A stretch of 64,000 nucleotides of DNA, taken from assembly GCA_013397865.1 (NCBI GenBank), contig VZTI01005559.1, forward strand, positions 858,376 to 922,375. The letters run 5' to 3'. A model generated the notes under the pieces. That model searched no databases. It was given only the letters and a program-made list of their open reading frames with translations, and was not told the origin of the DNA. Each line of letters starts with the position of its first letter. Position 1 is the first letter of the stretch. Shown piece after piece: positions 38,121 through 50,410 of this stretch. The DNA comes from Struthidea cinerea (taxonomy: Eukaryota; Chordata; Aves; Passeriformes; Corcoracidae). The translations under genes and the position numbers were made by a program.

Positions 38121-40273
38121 CTAGTCTCATTATCCACATAAGTCTCTCCTCCTTAAAAAAGTTTTGTTCATTTCAGCACTGTCTGGGGACATCAAGATCT
38201 GTGTCTAGATTAAATAATTTTTGCCTAAAAACTTGCATTGGTTCTATAGCTGGTGCCTGCTTGTGGCAGCAAGATTTTCTTTGCTGCTGGGTGCCAACCC
38301 TGTCCTGCACCCCAAGCAGGGCCTGGCCAGCTGCCGGCCAGAGACAGCCACTGTGTATCTACAGACCCTCCACCCTGTCTTCCTATGGACAGGGCAACTC
38401 TGGGGTGGGGATACATTCAACAGGGACATGCATCACCAGAACACACCAGGAGAGAGCCGTCATTCACCCCAAACCACCTGGGATGCGCTGACAGCCACAA
38501 GCCACAGGACAGTTAAGGAGATAGGCAGATGTTTCTGGGACAGGTTTTGTGGTAGTGCTTGATAACACAACTATGCGTAATGGAAGATGATGTTAGAAAC
38601 AGGTAATGGGAGACAGGCAAAGCTTTTGGGCTCAATTCCTGAATGACAAATAGCAGAAGAAACATCTGCTGTGCTGGAGATGTACGTACCTTGCACCTAA
38701 AAACTGCGTACCACTTAAGATTCTTGGGATTGACCTTAATCTCCATTTTCTATCACTGACAAAAATGCAACAGAGCAAAATAAAACAGTATTTTTGGGTC
38801 CCCTCTCCTCTTCTTCCATCATCAGCTGCAGAGGCACAAGTAGTTCCCCAGAGGCTGGCATTCCTAACAGCACAGAAAATATATGAGCTTTATAATCATG
38901 ACAATCCCTCAGTGTTTCCTGCTGCTATTTCCACACTACTCCTAGGGTATGCCTTGTGCCAATTAAAGTCCTGAATATCTCAGACCTATTTAATGTGCAG
39001 CAGAAACGCCTGACTGCAAACTATTTACAGCAAGGGGGAAAAGCCAGCCCTGTCATATGGCTGGTCATGGCAGAACCTGCTCCTGCTCCAAAACGGAGAG
39101 AAGAGCAGTTCAGTGATTTAAGTGGAAATATGGAGCCCCATTCAATGCATCCCAAACACCAGCCACCCCTACATACAACTCCTTGTGGCCTCCCATCTCT
39201 GAGCTGGTGCCAGGCAGGCTCAGCTGAGGGCACTCAGCATCACATCTGCATGAGCACTCCTCTCTGCTTCCCCTTTGGGCTCCTCCCCACCTACTTCTCA
39301 TCCCACCATCCTTCCCCCACCAGCTAAATGGCTTCACCCCGTCATTCCAGTCTGCAGTGATTGCATTTTCTTTCTCTCCTTTCAAAACAAGCGCTAAGGA
39401 CAGAGTTTTGTTCCTTCCCTGCTCTCCTCCCCTGCTTTGTGACTGTCCTGCAAGAAGCCAGTAGGATGCTGTACTTGAAGCAGGGCAGTTAATATTACAT
39501 TTGTAATGGAAGGAGAGATTTGTTGTAAAGGTCAGAGAAAACAACAACACCAAGGAAAGAAATGCTCATTTTCTCTACCTCATTGCTGTTGTCTTTTGCA
39601 AATGTTTCCACAGGCAAGTTTCACTCTTTGCCCCTTCCCACTTTTTCTTATCACCAGTCAGCTTTTGTGGTTTGTTTTTCCTTCTGTATTGATGCATGGG
39701 AGTTTTGTCTTTTCCTACAAAAAAAGCTGGCAGAATCAACAGCGTTCTTTCTCTTCAGCCTCAATCTGCTGAGCTACCTCACTACAAGAAGTTGAATGTA
39801 ACACTAGGTTCACTTGAAGAAAAACACCTCTGAAAATGTGTTTGTGTTCAAATAGATCAAAACAATCAAAACATTTTTCAGAACAAGAAACTTTAAAAAT
39901 CCTACTTTGGAAAGACTGAAGCATTACATTTTTGTCTTTCTTAGTGCAAAGAAAAATTTCAACATAACAGAAAACAAAGGTTGAGGGTTTTTTGACCCAA
40001 TATAGAACACCCTGGTTTTGAGTTCTGAGTTTCTGTTGGAAATCAAATTCCAACACCCAGCATTGCAATGTTGGGATTTCATGGTGGCCAAGCTGGGGGA
40101 GGGCAATTTATAAAGCATATTTGCAAGCACTCAAGGTCGACATGCTCTAGGAGGTCCCCTGTCGTGCAGCCTTGTACATGTTTGCTTTCATCACGTCATC
40201 ACTTATACACTCTTCTCATGAAAGAGGAGCACCTGAACTTCAGGCACCTGACATGAGCATTGCTAAGGTCTTC

Positions 40274-40310
40274 AAGTGTTCAATAATACTTGAAGTATTA
40301 TTGAACACTT
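40274..40310. repeat. Perfect 37-nt palindrome with third partial arm
   Basis: Two 18-nt arms (left starting AAGTGTTCAATAATAC, right ending ATTGAACACTT) are perfect inverted copies around a single G. Two more direct copies of the arm motif (AATGTTCAAT and AAGTGTTCAAT) follow at 40313 and 40323. It is not followed by a T tract typical of a terminator, and no gene uses it. Confidence 0.95.
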
Positions 40311-43300
40311 CAAATGTTCAATAAGTGTTCAATTGCCAAGGAAAGGCCTGCGATACTGCCAAACACAGTGAAACTTACGTTGATGTGAGAGGCGCTGGGG
40401 AAGACTTGTGTTGGTGTTACTGGGAGGCAGGACAAGAAACTGCAGAAGGGGGACACAGTAGAGAAATTTTAAATGCTTGGCAATGCTTCTGTGTTTCTGC
40501 CCTTTGGAAGGGACTTTCTATCGAGAACAGATTACAAAAGACAAAGACTCAGTTGTTCCCATGTTAAAATCAGATAAAGACCAAAACCACAAAGCATCAT
40601 AGGTCAGACTCTCTGATCTCACTTCCAAGGACTGCTCAGAAAGTGGGTCCTGTACCAGGCCACACAGGCTTTTGGCTGCATAGCTCAGTTTTCATTAGGT
40701 TCTAAGTTAAATTTGAATTTAAGTCAGTTTTTTCTCAAGCACCACATCATATTCCCCTTCAGAGTTTGGCAAGGATTGAAGACGGCTTTTGAAAAATTTT
40801 GTTAGGTTTGCTTTTTTTCATTACAGAAACAAAATGAAGCAAATCTCTCCTTTCTTAAAACTCTTTCCATAATGATTTATTCAGTTCTTCTAAATGCATC
40901 CATTAAACTCTCAAATCCACTAAAACCAAAAATAATAGAAGTTTCTGTCAGGAAAAACATACAGTGGAGATGAAGAGACTAAGAATGAACCTGAAGAAAA
41001 ACCAGAGGTATTAGCACAATGACACAAGTCTTCAGATACTCCAGAAACAGGGAGACAACATGAGGTCTCCGACCCAGCGTAGGGCCCCTAATCAAGCAGG
41101 AGGCTGCAGGGGAAAAGCACGGCTTCTTTAAGACACCCTTCAGCACCAGGACTCACTGGCACTATAGCTAGCATGAGTTACACCAAGAATTCTGTCTGTC
41201 TGTCACACCATTTACACGGATACACATTGGTCTTGTGAAGCAGCCTGGTGTCTTCTCCAGGAGAGGTGTGCAGATCCCACCACCGATTGTTCAAATATCT
41301 CACAAATACCATGCATCTTCATCAATGCTGCCACACAGCCCTGCCATTAATGATTATCTCCTGCCTGTAGCAGCTGAGCCCCAGAGCTTCTCGGCTGATA
41401 ATGACCCACCTCCAAATTGCATCTATCTTTCAGGGTGCAGCAGAGCATCTGTTTAACAGTGTGCAGCATTCCTACAAAGCTGTTTACTACAGAGAGCATG
41501 AAAAAATACAGTACCTAGAAAAAAAACCCACCCGAGAATCTTTTTTTTTTGGGTCAGATGAAAGTAATTGCCCAAGTTTGAACTTAAGCAGGGTATTAGA
41601 GGTAATGACTGTTCCTGGAGAAAGAGCTTTTTAATATCCTCAGATGGCTGGGACTGTGGTTGCCTGTCGTTCTTGCCAGGAAAGCAATACTCCACCATGC
41701 TGTGGAACCAGTTCAAGACTGACTTGAGGAATCACACCTCCTGCTGACTCCCAAATGGTGCCTCCTGCAGCATTCTGGCTCTGCCCTGGAGATTGCTATC
41801 CAAAATCTGACCTGGCTTCACATTAGGAGCTTCAACAAGGTCACAGCATGAGGCAATAGGACTGCAGCTTGGAACATTATTATGCTGTATGACAGGTGAA
41901 AGAATTTTGTTCTAAAATCTCCTGGTCAGAGTGGCAGGTTCACCAGTTGCTTCCTGTTGCAAATGGAGTCATAGGAGTAACAGCCACCAGAGAAGGACCA
42001 GCTGAGGAAACCCCCTGAACCACAAAACTGGGGTCCATTTTTTAAAGTTCTTATTGCTTACTGATATTTCACACAGCACAAGCAGCTCCCAATTGACAGC
42101 AGTGGCAGAGTAGGGACCATAGAAGAGTTAGTCCTTGATTTTGGACTCAGCTAGACCTCTGCTCCAGAGAAGAGCTGAACTTGGCAGGCCAAAACAGGAA
42201 GGTATTTGGAGTCCAGAAGTGATTTCAATTAGTAATGTGCTCCAGAGTGACAAAATCTGAATTTTACCAGTGTAGCTGAATGTTCTGATACAGTGCCCCT
42301 TCGTCCATGATCCCAGGAAGTGACATGATCAGAGAGACTGGTGGAGTTCTCTAACCAGAGCCTGAGCCATGGGGGTTGGGTTGGGTGTCGACCCTTTTAT
42401 CAGATTTAATCTGGCTGTGGTCAAGCTTACTTGGTGGAAATTTCCTTCTAAAGTATAAAAATGGTGTTTTGCAAGGGGAAAGGAAGAAAAAAAATCTCCC
42501 AGCCCTCCCTCTGCTTCTGTGCTTCATTGCCCTGTCACCCAGCAGCTTCATCCAAAATTGTGTAAGTGTTCCTCAGCACCTGTCAAACTGATGCAACAGT
42601 CCTGCCATGTTTGGCAGTGCTGCAGTCCCTTCTTTTGCCTTCATATCATGATAGGTTTGAATAGAGTCCTTATCTCGGGCGAGCCCACTAGACACAACCA
42701 CTAAATAAATACAGCACCATAACAGCAGTGTTCTGTGACTCACTTTCAAGAAAGGGAAAGAACTAGCGATGATAGATTTGGGAGGGCAGGGAAGAGGAAT
42801 TTTGAAAAGGAAAGCCTTACTTTTATGCCTCCTTACTGCTCCTAATGTTGTCAGGTTTGTTTATGGATGGGTGTAGGGTTTGTCCTCTTGTTGTGGGTTT
42901 TAGGTTCAGTGGGCTTTGGGAAACCATCTGTGGGACACGAAGAGGACATTCCAATGAACCTCCTGAAGCAGGTGCTGCTATGCAGCTGCCCAGGCTTGAG
43001 CTGGGAGTCACCTCCCCCAGGCTGGAGGCACAGACACATGAAGGACAGAGAGATTTGGGTCCTGGGTGCTGAACTTTACAGCAAATACAAGGGAATGATG
43101 GAAACCTCTGTCTTTGAATAAGAAGCCATTTCCCTGGAGAGGAAATAGGGTAGAAGAAACCTCACCAGCACCAAAGGGCTAAAGCCCACCAAACAATAAG
43201 TGTGCTCCTGTTCCTTTTCCTTGCACTGGTCTCTTTGTTCAGCATTGCTGTCTTTCTAGTCCATAGTAGTTTTCAGATGTTAAAGACTGCTTTTTCCATT

Positions 43301-46300
43301 CTTTGCAGCTTCCCACCTAGCCCTCTCAAAGGCCACACAAGTTCAAGCTGAGCTTAGAGGGATGTACAAATCAAATATGTCTGAAGGCAGTGCAGGGCAC
43401 CTTTAATAAAAGGTCATCTTGCCTTGCAGGAATGTGATGATGACAATGAAAATACAAAAGGCAGATTATGGACCTTCTCACAGTTTTAAAAGGTGTGTAT
43501 GCCCTTCTGCACAGGGGCTCTTCCCTGTAGGTTTCAGGGCAGTATCTTGTACCCCAGCACATCACCTGGTGAAGGATGTGGAAGTGAGCACCTTGGTCCT
43601 CCAGACAGCCAGTTTCCAAGGCTAAATTGTCTTAGAGGGTACTCTGTCTCCAGCAGAAATCCTAGATTAGAGAGGCAGAAAGAAAGGCAGAGTGGCTTTA
43701 TCCTTTCTCTCTTCTCCCAGCGGCATGATGTTTTCAGTGGCTGGAGCATCGCTAAATCTTATGCTTGGTGCTTCGCTTAGCAGGCTTTTCTGACGAGTGC
43801 TTCAGCACAGAAAAAAAAGACACGTGGTGACAAAGCTTCGCAGCAAAGTAAATAAAGATTAATTCAGAAGTGTAGGGAGTGCTCGGGTAAGGTCACTCAG
43901 AAGAAGTTGCATACAGTCTAGGCAAAATGCAGGGCAACAACGGAGAGCTGGGTATGAGCTCCTGTTGTTTGTTTCATTATTGGCTGTAACTGAAACATAA
44001 TCGTCAGAGTTTAAGTTGTCACCACCCCCTATTTTGAGCGCACCTTTTTCTTCTCACACTCCTTAATTTTTTTTGAAGGTTTGTAGCTGGCCACTCTACC
44101 CTGGTTCCCAGAGGGTATTCTGGAAAATTTGGCACTGATGTCCCGCAGGACACGCGCCTGGAGAACAGACTGCAAATGACTGAGCCAATCTGTCTCAGCA
44201 GATAACTGGAAGCTAGGAGCTTCTGCCAGCACACAGGCTCACAGCAGCTGCTGGAACCTCCTCGAGGACACAGGTGGGCTATGGATGCACCCTGAAAAGG
44301 AAGGTCCTGATGTGTCTGTGTGACAAAAGTAACTGTGAAGGGCGGGAAAGATTCTCAGTATTTAAGCTTCTCATCTGAGGAGGAGAAGAGAGCCTGTGGT
44401 GGGGGAGCAGATGTGTCAGCACTCTCCTAGTACATCTGGTCTCTTTTCCATCCCTCCTCTTACATCCTGCAACAAAGAGCAGTCAGTGAAAGCGAGGTTA
44501 TATGAATCGTCTCGTACTTTCCTTCAAGACACCGTGTGAACTTTCACTAAATTCCACATCTACCTCTTAAGGTACATAAATTCTTCCCTTTTGTTACTGA
44601 AAAGAAAGCAGGCAGAAGAGGAGCATGGTTTTTTAAAAGTGTCCCCTGGTTTGGGTTTTCCAATGCATGAGCTTCTTAGAGACTGGTTTTCAGGAGTGTG
44701 TAATGCATTTAATTTCTAACACAGCCAACAGGATTAATGAAGCTCTAAGCCTCCAAGCCTCTGGCTCCCACTGTCTCAAGTCAGATGGCCAAAAACCAGA
44801 GTTTTAAAAAAAAAAACAAACCCCAAACAAACAACATTACCCAGCAATGACACAGTAAGTTACTGCTAGGGCTGCATTAAGATCCAGGTGTTCCTGACAC
44901 CCAGTACATGCTCGCTAAAGGCCTCTGTTTTCTGGCTAGTTGACAGACTGCACCATGCCAGGGAAAGGAGCCAACATGACTCACGCTCAATCACTGCGAT
45001 GTCGACAGTGCTGAGTGCTGTTTTAGGGGGAGGTTAAATGCTGTGAATGTGCTAAGCATTAACAATATTAAAATATTATTAGTATTATTTATGAGGTATC
45101 TCCACGTGTCCTAGATGATGCTAGCCAAGATCAAATTATGCAAAATGTTACATAAACATGCGGTAGAACATGCTGCCTGCTCCAAAGCGTTTTTAATCTA
45201 ACTGAACAGGACAGGCTAACGATGCATTATGATCTCTGCTTTGCACACAAGAAGCAAGAGCACAGAGAAATGAATGCATTTACCCAAGGGCAGACAGGAG
45301 ACATGGGGCACAGCTGGGAACTGAGCAAGAGTCTCCCAAATTGTTCTCCAGCATCTCTGACCTAAGATCATTCTCTGTCTCCACTACCACTGCATTTGAT
45401 GAGGACAGTGCTCAGAGGGAAAATGATTTTCCCAAAAATCTTTCCTCAGAACAGTGGGAGAAGTGTCCAAGTTCCACTTGTAGAGGCAACTAATGTACTG
45501 CCTAATGATAATATAGATTACCATAAGTGCCGGTCTCCCTGCATCCAGAGAGGTTTCTGGCTGTTCAGGTGTGCAGTGGATGAGCAGGCAAGAGCCAGAA
45601 GACATACGCTCTCTACCTCCATCTTCCACTGATACCTTCCCTGGGACCTCAAGATAAAATTCAGCCCATAGTTGTGATAGCGTAACACTAAAACCAGTGC
45701 AACACCCCCACATCTCTCTCTTTCCCAATCTGCCAAGGAATTTGCTACCTTCCAGGGGCACTCCAGGTTCCTTTAATAGAAGCACATTCTATAAGCACAA
45801 GTTACCAACACAGCCGACTGCAGAACAACCACTTCTGAAAAAGGCAGCTCCTACACAGCATGTTCCTAATAGAGCAGGCTAGCTAAAGCCTCCATCAATC
45901 AGCACAGCATAGCTCTACTGCCTCTTTGATGTCTTTCTGCCTGTTGTATTCATTGCCTCTATTCAGATTTAGGACTGGTACCACATTTGTATTCCTGTGA
46001 CCTCTTTGTTTTCATATAGATTCAGCTTCACACTCTATTTATTCTAGAGTTTTTGACAGCCTCTGGAAATACATGTTTCTTTCTCTTGTTTACAGTCTAA
46101 CTTATTTTTCCCTGTACTGTTTCCAGTCAGAAATTTTCATTGTGCATTAATCTCACTTCATTTTGGACACACCAGTGATAGCCTAGCCCATTACCCCATC
46201 CTTCCTTTCTAGCCATGCCAAGTATTTCCTTTTCTCTTTTCAGAGTCTCTCACGAGCCTTTTAACTTTTAACAACCATCCCCTATTCCGTCTGACTCTGT

Positions 46301-46491
46301 AGGAGCTGCTTCTTTATTGGATTACTCTTCACTATCTCGCCGACATCCGTCTTCTGTCACATTAATTTCGGAGCACCAAGGGATCATGTGCATTCCCCCT
46401 GTCCCATGCAGGTTCCATTACCTGCACTAGTCAGCTACCCTCACATTCCTGCCTCCTCTCCATAGTGCACACGCATTCAATACTGCCACTG

Positions 46492-46577
46492 CAACGGGGT
46501 CCCTGCCCACAGCAGGAGGGTTGCAACAAGATGATTTTTAAGGTCCCTCCCAACCCAAAGCATCGTATGATTCCATC
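46492..46577 (+). mobile_element. CR1 LINE, 3' terminal fragment (first of a pair)
   Basis: GGGGTCCCTGCCCACAGCAG, then GATGATTTTTAAGGTCCCTC and CCAACCCAAAGCATCGTATG, gives the CR1 end with its ATTCTATGATTC-like terminus. Another CR1 begins directly after it. Confidence 0.88.
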
Positions 46578-46757
46578 GAGGGTGGTGAGGCACTGAAAAT
46601 GGTTGTCCAAAGAAGCAGTCCCTTTCCTGGGAGTGTTCCAGGCCAGACTGAATGGGCCTCTGAGCAACCTGGTCTTGTGAAAGGTGTCCCTGCCCTTGGC
46701 AGAGGACTTGGAACAAGATGATCTGTAAGGTCTCTTCCAACCCAAACCATTCTATCA
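46578..46757 (+). mobile_element. CR1 LINE, 3' terminal fragment (second of a pair)
   Basis: It starts GAGGGTGGTGAGGCACTG, contains GTTCCAGGCCAGACTGAATG, and ends GTCTCTTCCAACCCAAACCA plus TTCTATCATAC. It is in the same orientation as, and abuts, the preceding fragment. It is 5'-truncated. Confidence 0.9.
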
Positions 46758-49700
46758 TACCTAACAACATCACTTCCACAGAACACTTGCAACACTTCCC
46801 TTTCACTTTTCACAATCAAGTGACTTTAGCACGAGGATGGAATACAGACGATTGTTTAGCTGGGACATAGCTAGTACAAAATGTTGGTGAGCAGAGTACA
46901 GAACCCAGCCATCTTCCCCTAACCAGAAGACAGGGCTGCCACAGGGTCTCAGCAGCCTGCGAAGGTCCGCTGCAGGGAAGGCTGCATCACGATGCAGACA
47001 TTTCAGCCCCTGGATCAGCAGATGGCCAAGGCAAAGAGAGTCACAAAATTCTTGGTAACCTGCCCAGCTCAGCAAGATGAGACATTGTCAATGAGGAGCA
47101 CCAGTGACCAGATACATGTGATAAATTAGTTCTTGGTGCATTAGGATGGCTGCTTCGTGCCCTGTACAGCCCTGCCAGAGGACCCATCAGGAGCAGGGGA
47201 TTCATGTGCTGTTCTCTGAGATAACATACCATCTACTACTAGACTCAGGATACCTACATCTGGAAGACCCATCAACTTTTGCAAATTTACTTTTCAAACC
47301 CTACATGCAGTATCCTTTTTGGAACACATCTAGCAGTGACTTAACAAAATCCATCTTCTCTATGCAATCTTTTTGTTCATCTGAGAATGATTCTTCCTGC
47401 CCAGATACAATCAGACATGGAGTCAGAGGCGTACTAGGAAAAACTACCACAGAAATTCAGGCTCCTTACTCATAATCTACCCTTATATTTCAAGATTTAC
47501 TTCCTACAGATTCTTATATGCCTGACACTGACCTGTGCCCCAAGCACTGATCCATTTTGCTGCCAGGGTGCCCAGTGCTTCAAGCGCCCATCCCCATGGG
47601 ACGCTGTGCTGTGCAGGAAGCACGTTTGGTTTGGTCTGAGTCAGGTGAGGGTCAAAAATATTTTCCCTCAAGCAGCTGTAGTCACCATTTATCAGCGAGG
47701 AAAAGAAGGGACAGCCCTGTCATAACACCTCTTCGAAAAAGGAGAAATCCCCTCTGCACCACCGTTTTTTCCTGCAAGAGGAACTGCCATACCTGTTCCT
47801 ATGGCAGGAGGCTGAGGCAGGAGGCGTCAGCACCTGCACAGTGTGCACAGCACAGCCTCCTCTCAGGCATGCTTGGAGCGCCCACTTAACTCCACTGCGT
47901 TTAAAGAGCTCTCAGATTATTTATGACAGCGAGTGGAAGGAAAAGAAAAACCAGAGCAGAGGTCAGGATAGCAAAGACAGACTTGGCACACAGGGAGGAG
48001 ACAGCCACTGTGCACCCACAGTAAATCTCCAAGAGCGACCGCAAAAGAGCTCCCATCTTTCACAGAAAGAACAGCCTGTCCCTAAAGCCAGCTCTCCTCC
48101 CCACCCCTCTGCCATCAGGGAGGATGACAAATCCCCAGCTAACAGCGAGATGGCTGAGGTTCTGCAGCCCCATGAGCACCCTTGCCAGGCAGTGCTGGGG
48201 GCCAGGGCAGTCACAGTGTGCCAGGTCTGGAGCTAGACACCCACTCAAACGCCTGCATGCTGCACCAGGCTGATAAAGCAATTTTACCCACACCACTCTC
48301 CCTCACTCTGCACTCTTCCCACCCACGTGCCACTAAAACTGGGGTGGATGGTGCAAAGGAAAATCAAATTTTCACTAATATTTTGTGCACAGTGACCCGT
48401 ATTATAATTTTTTCTTTATTTAAGTTGAGCTTCATTTCTTCAGGATAATTAGCTTTAGCAACGCTTCAAAAAAACTTTTCAGCCTCACAGAGCCATACGT
48501 TTCCAAATGACAGTTGTCACATCAAGGCTGCACCGTCATATACAAAGCTTTTAGCGATCCTGTCTCTCTCCATGCTTTAAGACCATTTCCACAAAGACTC
48601 CACATACACGCCTGATCCTTTCCTCTCCTGTTAGTAGTCACAATTTTCCTCTGACACTCTTCCTTTCAGCTTCCCGGATGCTGCCTGCCAGGATTTCGTT
48701 TGAAGGTGGATAAAAAAGAAATGATAGACTAATGTTGGCCCCGTTACTGGCTGCTGCGTTACAGCTTTTCGAAGCAAGTATGCACATGTAACATACACGA
48801 GGATACAGGCCACATCCATAGGACAAGCATCAGCTGATACGGGTCTTTCACTGGGAAGGCATGTACATTCAGGTGATTTGATGGTCTGACAAGTGATTTG
48901 TTTCTTCACATAGAATGCCCAGGCTTTTTGATGACAAATTTGATGCACTTATTTTTAAATTGTCAAAGTCCTCTGTTTTAAACTGTTTGTACCTATTTGA
49001 AAACATAATCTCTCTCGAGAAGGCCTTTTCTTCCCATGTTTGAGAACTCCCTAACTTTTTTCAATTAACCTTAATTTAAAAGAAACGGAGAAATAAGAAA
49101 TCATTATTCTCTCTCCTCATTGCACTGAAAATAAGTAATTGCCGTGGTCCTTTAGCACCTTCTCCTGTAACTACCGCCATCAAGGTCCAAAACAAAGCCT
49201 CTGAAGCCAGCAAAGCCTTCCATCCTCACAGACAGGGTCCTGAGTAAAGCAGCCATCTGTCAGTCCACAGCACAGAGAACTTCTCCAAACACAGGAAAGA
49301 CTCTGACAACTTGAGTTAGGGTTAGACAACCCTCTCCTCTTCCCAGACCCCATCAAATTGTGGCTGCCTCACCTCTAAACTCAATAGCACCTAAATTGGG
49401 AATCTGTGCTTATTTTCTTACATCATGAGGGAGCTGCATGGATATGCACATAACAGGTTTGTCTGCTTTTTTGGGGGACAAGAGCAGCACTGAAATTCCC
49501 TTTTCGCCCAGACACTGTGACCACTCTGGGTGAAGTTTTTGCTTCTCATTTCTCACCCCAGAGCTCACTGACAGTTCCACCAGCAGGCTGGTGGGACACA
49601 GCACAAGACTGGGATAAAGCAACCAAGGCAGAGGAGAGCAGGAACCCATGAAACACATGGCATTCCTATGGAAACGCAACCAGTTTTGTACCTGGTCCAG

Positions 49701-50271
49701 GGAGAATCACCCTTCCATGGGAAGGAGCCTCCCACATTCTAGCAATTCTCCTGCTTCTCTTCTAGCTGTGAAATGGCTCAAAAAAGTAATAGAAGCAGTT
49801 TAGCATTGGGGAAGTTTACCATGGTCTATCTTTTATAAACAGAGATGGTTCTTTCCAGCCCTAGCAGATGGAAGCTAATGGCACATTATGCACCTAACCC
49901 TGGCAGGGACAGAAAAACAGCTGCAGGAAAACAGATCTGAATTCCCCAAGCCCTTCACAGTGCAGCCACTTTCTAATGTGCTTTAGAGCATGTGGTGGTG
50001 TAATGGAAAGGTTTTATTAACACAGAACCTGCATAACTCAATTGTAAGTTTTAACCCAGCACAAATCACGTCAGTAAAGCCTGCCTGCCTAATCCCCATT
50101 CTACAGCTGGAACAGCAGAGGATGATGGCTCAGCTGAAAGAAATACAAACTGGGACAACTACAGTGCTTACCACGCAAAGGCTTTTTAGAAGGGTCCTAC
50201 GTTGGTACATGGGGCAGGAAGAGCCTGTAACTCCATCAGTCTGTGGAGCTCTACACCCATTTAACACACCA

Positions 50272-50410
50272 ACACAGAATCATGTCTTAGTTGATTGCTT
50301 AGTTTGGAAGGGACCTTAAAACCCTCTAGTTCCAGCCACTGTGGGCAGGAACACCACCCACTAGATCAGGTTGCTCAGGGCCTCATCCAATCTGGCCTTA
50401 AACCAGGCGA
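50272..50410 (-). mobile_element. CR1 LINE, 3' end fragment
   Basis: ACACAGAATCATG is followed by TTTGGAAGGGACCTTAAAAC, CCACTAGATCAGGTTGCTCA and CCAATCTGGCCTTAAACC, an antisense CR1 3' end. A possible sense CR1 remnant (AAAACTTCCTCACAGCAAGG to GGAATCTTTAAGTGGAGGTG) lies at about 50580-50720. Confidence 0.88.
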
